Below, one piece after another: positions 1 through 3,878 of a stretch of DNA of 5,343 bases. The notes beneath the pieces are model-generated. The model saw only the letters and a list, made by a program, of their open reading frames with translations, was not told the DNA's origin and did not search any database. The stretch's first letter is position 1. Every line of letters starts with the position of its first letter. A program made the position numbers and the translations under genes. Origin of the DNA: DAOUAJ01 sp034433615 (lineage in GTDB: Bacteria; Chloroflexota; Anaerolineae; DUEN01); assembly GCA_034433615.1 (NCBI GenBank), contig DAOUAJ010000003.1:1-5343 (forward strand). The letters run 5' to 3'.

Positions 1-24
1 TCGCTGCTGATCACCAAGCCCGTC

Positions 25-137
25 GTTCAACGCCCGCCTGCCGACCACGCCGCGCAGGGACCCGCAAGGTGTGGTTGGGCTGCGATGATCAAAGGGTTTC
101 TCCAGCGCGCGACGCGGCGGCAGGCTCGGAGTTTCCC
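25..137 (+). other. integron attC-like site A (degenerate)
   Basis: The left half is R''-like GTTCAAC (25-31, fits RYYYAAC), a 4-nt spacer, L''-like GCCTGCCG (36-43), an extra A (44), then CCACGC. The right half is L' CGGCAGGC (118-125), a 5-nt spacer and an R'-like GTTTCCC (131-137). The 8-bp L''/L' stem is perfect. Box order, 4/5-nt spacers and the unpaired A match site B, which supports the reading. The R' box departs from GTTRRRY, but those bases belong to the next cassette and pair with that cassette's own R'' (see site B). A shorter reading ending at GTTGGGC (74-80) exists but lacks the L-box stem. It should close an upstream cassette lying mostly outside the window. Confidence 0.55.
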
Positions 138-166
138 AGACACGCCTTTCCAAATGTGCGGTACGT

Positions 167-195
167 TTCTCACGAACGACGATTTGCAGTAGAAT
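167..195 (+). promoter_or_regulatory. possible sigma-70-type promoter of cassette 1
   Basis: TTCTCA (167-172, 4/6 to TTGACA) lies 17 nt before TAGAAT (190-195, 5/6 to TATAAT). Transcription would begin near 202, only a few bases before ATG 205. The AAGGA at 196-200 would then fall outside the transcript and the message would be nearly leaderless. Either the cassette carries its own short promoter, or AAGGA serves a longer transcript from upstream. Weak, from consensus matching only. Confidence 0.3.
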
Positions 196-204
196 AAGGA
201 CAAC

Positions 205-537
205 ATGACCGAAGACACGCTGACAGGCGACTTGCTTTTTGACGTTCTTACACCGCTCGGCTTTCGCGTGCGTGTAACTCGAACCTACTGGGAGCTGATC
301 ATCACAGTTAAACACCCTGCAATGGCGGGACGCGAAGACGACGTACAAGAAACGTTGAGAAATCCAGATGAAGTTCGGCAGAGCAAAAGTGACCCGAACG
401 TGTACTTGTTCTATAAGCCCGAACGTATCGGACGCTGGGTTTGTGCAGTAACAAAACGACTTGATGGCGACGGCTACTTGATTACGACCTATCCGACTGA
501 CGCGATAAAGGAAGGGGTACGAATATGGCACAAGTAA
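205..537 (+). CDS. DUF4258/BECR-fold-like protein, predicted toxin RNase
   Basis: 110 residues. The central block (HPAMAGREDDV, then NPDEVRQS, then VYLFYKPE, RWVCAV and YLITTYPTDAIKEG) follows the pattern of small DUF4258 or PBECR-type proteins (Barnase-EndoU-ColicinE5/D-RelE fold). That pattern has a His-containing strand, a helix with a 'dV..tL.nPdeV' signature, then strands ending in T-x-Y. Family members are predicted ribonucleases, and no activity can be read from sequence alone. ATG 205 is preceded by AAGGA four bases upstream. The gene overlaps the following DUF2283 gene by 13 nt, which implies translational coupling, as in toxin-antitoxin pairs with the toxin gene first. No signal peptide or membrane segment is present. 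Exact family assignment (DUF4258 versus a PBECR family) is uncertain; the pairing makes a toxin role likely but unproven. Confidence 0.8.
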   Translation: MTEDTLTGDLLFDVLTPLGFRVRVTRTYWELIITVKHPAMAGREDDVQETLRNPDEVRQSKSDPNVYLFYKPERIGRWVCAVTKRLDGDGYLITTYPTDAIKEGVRIWHK

Positions 538-737
538 AGGTGTACTACGACCAAGCAGGGAACTCGCTCACTGTTTGGTTCGGCAATCCCAAAGATGAAT
601 ACGTTTGTGAGGAAACGGGCGACGAAGTGATACTGATGAAAGACAAGTCTGGTCAAGTCATCGGGTTTGAGAAACTGAACTTTCTCGTTCCAAAGCCCTC
701 ACACTTGCAGGTTGCATTTGAAACGGTAGCCGCTTGA
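525..737 (+). CDS. DUF2283 family protein, predicted antitoxin
   Basis: 70 residues, typical DUF2283 length. The N-terminal VYYDQAGNSLTVWF fits the family's 'YD...D.L.i.f' opening. The middle has GDEVILMKDKSGQVIGFEKLNFL, read in two parts as an acidic stretch and a 'D-x-x-G-x-V-I-G-x-E' turn that is the family hallmark. The start ATG lies inside the last codons of the preceding gene. GGAAGGGG (510-517) sits seven bases upstream, so it has its own ribosome binding site as well as coupling. DUF2283 proteins are often encoded next to small toxin-like proteins, and an antitoxin role is inferred from that context. The stop codon (735-737) is ten bases before the attC B R'' box, the tight gene-to-attC packing expected of a cassette. 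Confidence 0.85.
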   Translation: MAQVKVYYDQAGNSLTVWFGNPKDEYVCEETGDEVILMKDKSGQVIGFEKLNFLVPKPSHLQVAFETVAA

Positions 738-747
738 CAAGCGCGTC

Positions 748-869
748 TGGGAACACGCGCACGCCGACCACGCACGGTACGCGCCTTTTGGCGGCGGTGG
801 CTGGCATAGTTGGAACGTACTTTCATTTCGCGTGGCGCGTCGGGCGTGGCGGCGTGCTACACGTTAGGC
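748..869 (+). other. integron attC site B
   Basis: The left arm is R''-like TGGGAAC (748-754), a 4-nt spacer, GCACGCCG (759-766), an unpaired A (767) and CCACGC (768-773). The right arm is GCGTGG (844-849), CGGCGTGC (850-857), a 5-nt spacer and GTTAGGC (863-869), a perfect GTTRRRY R' box. The L-box stem is 8 bp plus 6 bp, interrupted only by the single extrahelical A, the landmark that orients integrase recognition on the folded bottom strand. CGCGCC (780-785) and GGCGCG (834-839) extend the stem inward. At 122 bp it lies within known attC lengths. Expected cleavage is G863/T864. The R'' misfit is explained by the circular form of cassette 1. Confidence 0.85.
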
Positions 870-933
870 GACAGCACGCTCACAAGCAGGGCAGCGAAGC
901 CGATAGCGAAAACAGGGATAAGGATTCCGAACT

Positions 934-987
934 ATGGCAGTCATCTCAATGTTTTACGGGGGATGGTTCATTTGCCAGGGAAGATAG
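934..987 (+). pseudogene. stranded original 5' end of the DUF4160 gene
   Basis: ATG 934, with AGGA at 921-924, encodes MAVISMFYG, the classic opening of DUF4160 proteins. The reading frame then enters the inserted element and stops at TAG 985-987 after 17 codons. Joining codon 952-957 directly to the second TTTTACGG copy (1162-1169) gives MAVISMFYGIIVSMYYFD, a normal family N-terminus, in the frame of the downstream coding region. The undisturbed gene would have encoded 89 residues, a usual DUF4160 length. This is therefore the severed start of the gene at 1102-1413, not a separate gene. Confidence 0.8.
952..959 (+). repeat. target site duplication, left copy (TTTTACGG)
   Basis: Eight-base direct repeat directly outside the left end of the MITE-like element. 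It is identical to 1162-1169 and falls in the codons for F-Y-G of the DUF4160 gene. Confidence 0.8.
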
Positions 988-1161
988 GTTGACACTTTCG
1001 GTGGCTCAATAATTTGAGAGGCAGGCCGCGAGCTTCGTTTCTGCGTTCAAAGCCGCCAAAGACTGCCATTTGGAGGCTTGGTAGCCCCTCGTCAGTGAGC
1101 GTTGGCGCCCGAAATAAATTATCGGCCATTTGAAAGTGTCAACCAGATTCTGAACCATCCC
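960..1161. mobile_element. MITE-like element (202 bp) inserted in the DUF4160 gene
   Basis: The outer ends are an 11-bp perfect inverted repeat (GGGATGGTTCA at 960-970, its complement at 1151-1161). Further in, a 13-bp perfect inverted repeat follows (GGTTGACACTTTC at 987-999, complement 1132-1144). Weaker symmetry continues through TGGC (1002-1005 / 1125-1128) and ATAATTT (1009-1015 / 1116-1122). The left arm carries about ten extra bases between the two perfect blocks. An 8-bp direct repeat flanks both ends. The element is too short to encode a transposase, so it would have been moved in trans by a full-length insertion sequence. An 8-bp duplication occurs in several IS families; I do not assign one. 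Insertion plus duplicate is 210 bp, a multiple of three. Confidence 0.85.
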
Positions 1162-1413
1162 TTTTACGGAATCATCGTCTCGATGTACTACTTTGACAAA
1201 CGGCGGCATCACCTGCCTCACATTCACGTCAAATATCAAGACCAAGAAGCAGTCATCGCTATTCCAAGTGGCGAGATACTGGAGGGCGAATTGAAGGCAA
1301 GTAGACTGAAACTGGTGCAAGCATGGATTGAAATTCATCAGGACGAACTGATGGCAGATTGGGAACTTGCAAGTCAAGGTCAATCTGTGTTTAAAATTGA
1401 GCCTTTGAGATAG
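1102..1413 (+). CDS. DUF4160 family protein, predicted toxin, N-terminus altered by MITE
   Basis: 103 residues from TTG 1102. Residues 21-103 are DUF4160: FYGIIVSMYYFD, then HHLPHIHVKYQDQEA with the family's conserved His-rich strand, then a helix (LKLVQAWIEIHQDELMADWE). Residues 1-20 are encoded by the right end of the inserted element and replace the normal MAVISM opening, in frame. The TTG has only a weak upstream GTGAG. ATG 1183 is the next in-frame start, but it would lose the first strand. Expression therefore depends on a start supplied by the element, or the gene is dead. DUF4160 genes are commonly followed by DUF2442 genes in predicted toxin-antitoxin pairs, as here (11-nt gap). Loss of the toxin start with the partner gene intact would be a viable state for the host. 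Family call firm; start uncertain. Confidence 0.7.
   Translation: MAPEINYRPFESVNQILNHPFYGIIVSMYYFDKRRHHLPHIHVKYQDQEAVIAIPSGEILEGELKASRLKLVQAWIEIHQDELMADWELASQGQSVFKIEPLR
1162..1169 (+). repeat. target site duplication, right copy (TTTTACGG)
   Basis: Matches 952-959 exactly. It follows the right inverted repeat of the element without a gap. The DUF4160 reading frame passes through it as F-Y-G. Confidence 0.8.
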
Positions 1414-1424
1414 GAGAGGCCGCT

Positions 1425-1703
1425 ATGAATCCACGAGTTAAGAGGGTCAAGCCTAATCCTGATTATACAATCACTTTGGTTTTCACCAACGGCGAAGTAA
1501 GACGCTTTGACGTGAAACCCTATCTGAACACAGGGATATTCCAAGAGTTAAAGGATATGAGCATCTTCAACTCGGTCAAGCCTTTCTTGGGAAGTGTGCA
1601 GTGGGAGAACGGTCAGGATTTCTGTCCAGATACCTTGTATGAAGATGGCATACCTGTGGCCGATGAAGTTGAAAGCGTGGAAGGAGAGAAAGCCGTCGCC
1701 TAA
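1425..1703 (+). CDS. DUF2442 family protein, predicted antitoxin
   Basis: 92 residues. It follows the DUF2442 pattern from end to end: RVKRVKPNPDYTITLVF, the FTNGEVRRFDV strand pair with conserved N-G-E, PYL..G.F..L.D (residues about 32-44), F..VKPF, then VQWENGQDFCPDTLYE, where 'W..G.D..PD.LY' is the family signature. The start is secure: GGAGAGG (1413-1419) overlaps the stop of the DUF4160 gene and sits five bases before ATG. DUF2442 proteins are known mainly as partners of DUF4160 proteins; a neutralising role is inferred, not shown. The stop codon TAA is embedded in the attC R'' box (GCCTAAC), a configuration often seen in cassettes. The C-terminal tail (about 15 residues, acidic) extends beyond the core domain. 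Confidence 0.88.
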   Translation: MNPRVKRVKPNPDYTITLVFTNGEVRRFDVKPYLNTGIFQELKDMSIFNSVKPFLGSVQWENGQDFCPDTLYEDGIPVADEVESVEGEKAVA

Positions 1704-1792
1704 CACATGCCTCACGCCATTGGCGGATGGGGCGTTGGTTCCCCAAAGAGGCGTAGCGATTCCTCCAACGGCGTGAGGCTTGAGCGTTTGGC
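1698..1792 (+). other. integron attC site C (last of the array)
   Basis: R'' GCCTAAC (1698-1704) is a perfect RYYYAAC box and contains the DUF2442 stop. A 4-nt spacer is followed by GCCTCACGCC (1709-1718), which pairs without error with GGCGTGAGGC (1770-1779). After one A-C mismatch the stem continues as TTGG/CCAA (1720-1723 / 1765-1768). A 6-nt spacer leads to R' GTTTGGC (1786-1792). A further GGGG/CCCC stem (1729-1732 / 1741-1744) lies in the variable centre. Length 95 bp. There is no clear single extrahelical base as in A and B, and R' deviates by one base from GTTRRRY. No later R''-like box is seen before mreB, so this looks like the array's last attC. Confidence 0.83.
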
Positions 1793-1839
1793 GAAATCAC
1801 CACACCGCCTCGTGTCACTGTAAACCTCACAAGCTGCGT

Positions 1840-1845
1840 TATAAT
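1840..1845 (+). promoter_or_regulatory. TATAAT -10-like box before the 39-aa ORF
   Basis: A perfect TATAAT, but there is no convincing -35 hexamer 16-18 bases upstream and no TG extension directly before it. If used, transcription would begin close to the GGGAGG ribosome binding site at 1852-1857, leaving a leader of about 12 nt. The surrounding DNA is otherwise GC-rich. Confidence 0.35.
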
Positions 1846-1863
1846 TGTGCAGGGAGGCGAAAG

Positions 1864-1983
1864 ATGAATCTACTTAAGCATGCGGTTCGCTTGGTAGTCC
1901 GCCAGCGAATCTTGTACCATCGCTTGCCCGCTCTCATAGACTGGTACGGTTATGAGGTCTGGCATGGGGTGAAGAAGCTGTAG
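1864..1983 (+). CDS. possible small basic protein, 39 aa, unknown
   Basis: ATG 1864 has a strong ribosome binding site, GGGAGG (1852-1857), six bases upstream, and a TATAAT box before that. The product is short and basic (several Arg, Lys and His, two acidic residues), with a hydrophobic mid part (LPALIDWYGY). I do not recognise a family. It ends five bases before the mreB stop on the opposite strand, so the two genes converge almost end to end with no room for a terminator. It lies beyond the last attC, so it is either backbone or a remnant of a cassette that lost its attC. The open frame extends upstream to 1780 through attC C, which is probably chance. The case rests on the start signals only. 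Confidence 0.4.
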   Translation: MNLLKHAVRLVVRQRILYHRLPALIDWYGYEVWHGVKKL

Positions 1984-1988
1984 TGGTT

Positions 1989-2993
1989 CTACACCTGCAA
2001 TAGACTCCGCCGCATCAGGTCGTAATTTTCCAGCGCCTTCCCCGCGCCTAGTGCCACGCAAGCTATCGGGTTCTCCGCCACGTAGCAGGGCACGCCCATC
2101 TCCTGCGTCAATAATTGGTCAATATAGCGCAACAGCGCGCTGCCTCCCGTTAACACCATGCCTCGGTCAATAATGTCGGCCGCCAACTCAGGCGGCGTCT
2201 TCTCCAGGGTAGCTCGCACTGTGCCCAAGATCGCATTAAGTGGCTCGGCGATGGCCTCCGTTACTTCACCCGCTGTGATAGTGATCGTCTTGGGCAAGCC
2301 GGACACCTGATCTCGTCCCTTGACCTCCATCGAGAGGTCGGGGTCAATCGGCAGCGCGCTACCGATCTTGATCTTGATCTCTTCGGCTGTCTGCTCGCCC
2401 ACCATCAGGTTGTACTTCTTGCGGATGTACGCCTGGATCGCTTCGTCTATGCGGTTGCCGCCGACGCGCACCGCGCTCCATACCACGATATCGTACATCG
2501 AGACCACAGCCGCCTCGGTCGTGCCGCCGCCGATATCCACGACCATGTTGCCGGTAGGGGTGCCAATGGGCAGGCCCGCACCAAAGGCCGCCGCTAGAGG
2601 CTCAGGGATGAGGTACGCTTCCTTTGCGCCAGCCTCCAGTGCCGCATCCCGCACAGCTCGAGATTCGACACTCGTCACCCCCTTGGGCGTACTGATCATC
2701 ACCCGCGGCTTGAAAAGCGGGCTGCGCCCGCATACTTTATGGATAAAATAGCGCAGCATCGCTTCGGTGACGAGGTAATCGGCCACGACGCCGTTGCGCA
2801 AAGGACGCGCCACCTCGATGGACTCCGGCGTGCGCCCCAGCATGTCGCGGGCTTCGTGGCCGACAGCCACGATCTTGTTGTCGCGGGTGGAGATCGCGAC
2901 TACAGAAGGCTCCTGCATGATGATGCCGCGGCCCTGGACGTACACCAGCACGTTGACCGTTCCCAGGTCAATCCCGATCAATTTTTCAAACAT
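1989..2993 (-). CDS. mreB: rod shape-determining protein MreB
   Basis: 334 residues, the usual MreB length. Actin-fold ATP-binding signatures are all present: phosphate-1 GIDLGTVNVLVYV (residues 7-19), LIPEPLAAAFGAGLP near 128-142, phosphate-2 VVDIGGGTTEAAV (about 151-163) and the adenosine motif VLTGGSALLR (280-289). It polymerises on the inner face of the membrane and guides side-wall peptidoglycan synthesis. Start choice: ATG 2993 has AAGGA four bases upstream and begins MFEKLIGIDLGT, as in relatives. A TTG nine codons further upstream (3020) has no ribosome binding site. The gene lies downstream of atpC on the same strand, separated by a palindromic repeat. No mreC follows on this strand; the integron-like array occupies that position instead. 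Confidence 0.97.
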   Translation of the reverse strand: MFEKLIGIDLGTVNVLVYVQGRGIIMQEPSVVAISTRDNKIVAVGHEARDMLGRTPESIEVARPLRNGVVADYLVTEAMLRYFIHKVCGRSPLFKPRVMISTPKGVTSVESRAVRDAALEAGAKEAYLIPEPLAAAFGAGLPIGTPTGNMVVDIGGGTTEAAVVSMYDIVVWSAVRVGGNRIDEAIQAYIRKKYNLMVGEQTAEEIKIKIGSALPIDPDLSMEVKGRDQVSGLPKTITITAGEVTEAIAEPLNAILGTVRATLEKTPPELAADIIDRGMVLTGGSALLRYIDQLLTQEMGVPCYVAENPIACVALGAGKALENYDLMRRSLLQV

Positions 2994-2997
2994 GCTT

Positions 2998-3002
2998 TCC
3001 TT
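2998..3002 (-). promoter_or_regulatory. mreB ribosome binding site (AAGGA)
   Basis: AAGGA lies four bases before ATG 2993 on the minus strand and supports that start over the TTG at 3020. Confidence 0.7.
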
Positions 3003-3024
3003 AGTATTAAACCCAAACAAACTG

Positions 3025-3099
3025 GGTAACTATTCAGCCCATCCCCCTATCCCCCTTCCCGCCAGCGGGAAGGGGGGATAGGGGAGCTGAACAGTTACC
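3025..3099. repeat. 75-bp near-perfect palindrome between atpC and mreB
   Basis: The arms 3025-3062 and 3065-3099 meet at a 2-base loop. Outer block GGTAACT[A/G]TTCAG pairs with its complement apart from one position. The inner block is made of C-rich tracts (CCCCCTAT, CCCCC, TTCCCGC) facing the matching G-rich tracts, with small bulges. No coding potential. It looks like a dispersed REP or MITE-type repeat, common in intergenic spaces of such genomes, rather than a simple terminator, because no T-run follows on either strand. Flanks are AAACTG and AAACCG, a possible but imperfect duplication. It might stabilise or attenuate the atpC-mreB transcript. Confidence 0.7.
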
Positions 3100-3151
3100 A
3101 AACCGGAAGGGTCCGCTGCGAGCACAGGCTGAGGGGATGCCCTTCGGGTTT
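3100..3151 (-). other. stem-loop downstream of atpC
   Basis: AAACCCGAAGGG (3151-3140, minus strand) can pair with CCCTTCCGGTTT (3111-3100) with one mismatch around a 28-nt loop. It begins seven bases after the atpC stop. The long loop and lack of a U-run make a factor-independent terminator unlikely; a 3' stabilising structure is possible. With the adjacent palindrome it fills most of the 164-bp atpC-mreB gap, where I see no other feature except the mreB ribosome binding site. Confidence 0.3.
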
Positions 3152-3157
3152 TATGGT

Positions 3158-3607
3158 TCACTTTTCCGCCGAGGGTAGGGAAGCCCGGCCGCGACGTCGC
3201 CGGGCTTTCTCAGCCACGCGCAGCCGCACCAGCGAGCGTCGCAGCGCGGCCTCGGCTCGGGCGAAGTCTATATCTTCCCGCTGGCGCTGACGTAGGCGTT
3301 CCTCTGCCCGGCGGCGAGCAGCCTCCGCGCGCGCTTCATCAATCTCCTCAGCCCGCTCGGCTGAGTCAGCCAGGATCGTCACCCGATCGCCGCGCACTTC
3401 CATGAAGCCGCCGCCGATGGCCATCAAAACATCCTCTTCCCCCTCGCGGCGGATCAGCAACTCGCCATAGGTTAGTGCCGTCATCAGCGGCGCGTGGTGA
3501 GGCAAGATGCCCATCTGGCCCTCGACACCCGGCGCGACGACCAGATTGACCTCGTTAGAATAGACTACGCGCTCAGCCGTCACGACCTCGCACCGCATGG
3601 TAGCCAT
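3158..3607 (-). CDS. atpC: F1Fo ATP synthase epsilon subunit
   Basis: 149 residues. The epsilon subunit sits on the gamma shaft of F1 and couples rotation and regulates ATP hydrolysis. The N-terminal beta-sandwich is clear: MRCEVVTAERVVYS, APGVEGQMGILPHHAPLMTAL (read as the G-x-x-G-x-L-P-x-H-x-P motif) and AIGGGFMEVRGDRVTILAD. The C-terminal helical hairpin (about residue 85 onward) is unusually rich in Arg, Ala and Glu and ends in a basic run (ARRRRGR), making the protein slightly longer than common 130-140-residue forms. ATG 3607 is preferred, as GAGGA (3614-3618) lies six bases upstream. GTG 3610 would leave only three and ATG 3598 would leave fifteen. It is separated from atpD by about 300 bp, unusual for this pair, because of a candidate insertion and a small ORF. 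Confidence 0.95.
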   Translation of the reverse strand: MATMRCEVVTAERVVYSNEVNLVVAPGVEGQMGILPHHAPLMTALTYGELLIRREGEEDVLMAIGGGFMEVRGDRVTILADSAERAEEIDEARAEAARRRAEERLRQRQREDIDFARAEAALRRSLVRLRVAEKARRRRGRASLPSAEK

Positions 3608-3611
3608 CACA

Positions 3612-3621
3612 TTTCCTCAAG
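3612..3621 (-). repeat. direct repeat at atpC RBS (copy next to atpC)
   Basis: TTTCCTCAAG on the plus strand, repeated at 3724-3733. The next base, C, also matches. Read on the minus strand it is CTTGAGGAAA and contains the atpC Shine-Dalgarno sequence. Confidence 0.6.
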
Positions 3622-3723
3622 CATCTGTGTCAACTTAAGCTCTGAGCCCCGTCCGCGGGGCGGCCCGGGGACGGGCCTTCGAGCCTTAAGCCTGCCCTGG
3701 GCAGTCCAGGGTTTACAATGATG
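3622..3723. mobile_element. candidate small MITE-like insertion upstream of atpC (102 bp)
   Basis: Its ends are an imperfect inverted repeat: CATCTGTGTCAAC on the left and CATCATTGTAAAC read inward from the right, 10 of 13 identical. A 10-11-bp direct repeat (TTTCCTCAAG/C) flanks it. Inside, CTTAAG (3634-3639) and CTTAAG (3685-3690) close a long imperfect GC-rich hairpin. Next to it are two mutually exclusive small hairpins sharing CCCTGG (3692-3704 and 3695-3711). No coding potential. Alternatives: a regulatory hairpin that tunes atpC level, with the flanking repeat arising from a shared ribosome binding motif (TTCCTCAAG also occurs at 5325-5333). Insertion is favoured by the combination of end symmetry and flanking repeats. 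Confidence 0.5.
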
Positions 3724-3733
3724 TTTCCTCAAG
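3724..3733 (-). repeat. direct repeat (copy next to the 49-aa ORF)
   Basis: Second copy of TTTCCTCAAG. On the minus strand it contains the TGA stop of the 49-residue ORF and a Shine-Dalgarno-like GAGGA with no usable start after it. Confidence 0.6.
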
Positions 3734-3878
3734 CTGCGACCGGTTCGTGCTTCGACGTCTCAGATGGTTGCCAGGCCAGCTCCTCGCGTAACGCCAACAC
3801 AGACTCGATGGCCCTTACCAACTTCTCCGCCTCCGGAGCCAGGTACGCCACGTAGCCCTGGCGGCAGTAGAACTCCAT
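3729..3878 (-). CDS. probable small ORF between atpD and atpC, 49 aa, unknown
   Basis: From ATG 3878 it encodes 49 residues with a protein-like composition: aromatic start (MEFYCRQGYVAYLAP), then a likely amphipathic helix (EAEKLVRAIESVLALREEL) and a polar tail. I do not recognise a family. The frame is the same as atpD and is open from the atpD stop (3906-3908) onward for 58 codons. An AAGGAG (3901-3906) overlaps that stop, but no standard start lies at normal distance from it; CTG 3881 or ATG 3878 are 19-22 bases away. Removing the candidate insertion would place its stop inside the atpC ribosome binding site, a typical operon overlap, which favours a real gene. It could instead be a lost C-terminal extension of AtpD. 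Confidence 0.4.
   Translation of the reverse strand: MEFYCRQGYVAYLAPEAEKLVRAIESVLALREELAWQPSETSKHEPVAA

Larger units (their letters stand above)
132..863 (+). mobile_element. integron gene cassette 1 (DUF4258-like/DUF2283 pair)
   Basis: This is a 732-bp unit running from the cleavage point of attC A (G131/T132) to that of attC B (G863/T864). It holds two overlapping plus-strand genes followed by one attC, the usual cassette layout. If circularised, G863 joins TTTCCC (132-137) to give R' GTTTCCC. This pairs with the unusual R'' of site B (TGGGAAC) over six positions including one G-T wobble. The R'' therefore looks odd only in the linear form. Gene 1 starts 73 nt inside the cassette. Base composition is visibly less GC-rich in the genes than in the atp/mreB part of the window. 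No integrase is in the window, so whether the cassette can still move is unknown. Confidence 0.7.
864..1786 (+). mobile_element. integron gene cassette 2 (DUF4160/DUF2442 pair, MITE-bearing)
   Basis: A 923-bp unit from T864 to G1786. Its first bases, TTAGGC, placed after the closing G1786 give GTTAGGC. That is the exact complement of its own R'' GCCTAAC (1698-1704), whereas in the linear array the R' next to that R'' is GTTTGGC with one mismatch. This restored pairing is what a cassette that entered as a circle should show. Without the 210 bp of MITE plus duplicate, the cassette would be 713 bp, close to cassette 1. The stretch 870-933 before the original gene start has no other recognisable gene. 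It carries two genes in the same direction and one attC. Confidence 0.75.

Noticed and set aside
25..80. Shorter attC reading ending at GTTGGGC (74-80)
   Set aside because: R' fits the consensus better, but the only good stem (CCGACCACGCC with its partner) uses the R' bases themselves, so the L-box layout seen in sites B and C is missing.
1..192. Frame open from the window edge (begins SLLITKPVV) to TAG 190-192, as a possible C-terminal gene fragment
   Set aside because: It passes through attC A and beyond the cassette boundary, where a cassette gene should already have stopped. A TGA at 8-10 in another frame is an equally good candidate for the upstream gene's end; too little sequence to decide.
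734..1012. 92-codon plus-strand frame starting at the DUF2283 stop
   Set aside because: It runs straight through attC B and into the MITE, has a low-complexity product and no ribosome binding site of its own; the GC-rich palindrome explains its openness.
989..1013. Promoter in the MITE arms: TTGACA (989-994) with AATAAT (1008-1013), mirrored in the right arm as TTGACA with GATAAT
   Set aside because: Both arms keep the hexamers, but the spacer is only 13 bases, too short for a sigma-70 promoter. More likely just part of the inverted repeat.
1006..1383. 125-codon minus-strand frame
   Set aside because: It is antisense to the DUF4160 gene, which has clear family motifs, and its product (Cys-, Phe- and Gln-rich) resembles no family.
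2320..2751. 143-codon plus-strand frame
   Set aside because: Antisense shadow of mreB; the Ser/Pro/Ala-rich product is typical of reverse-strand GC-rich coding DNA.
3628..3633. TTGACA on the minus strand upstream of atpC as a -35 box
   Set aside because: No -10 hexamer follows at 15-19 bases; that position is the atpC ribosome binding site and start. It is also the end of the candidate insertion.
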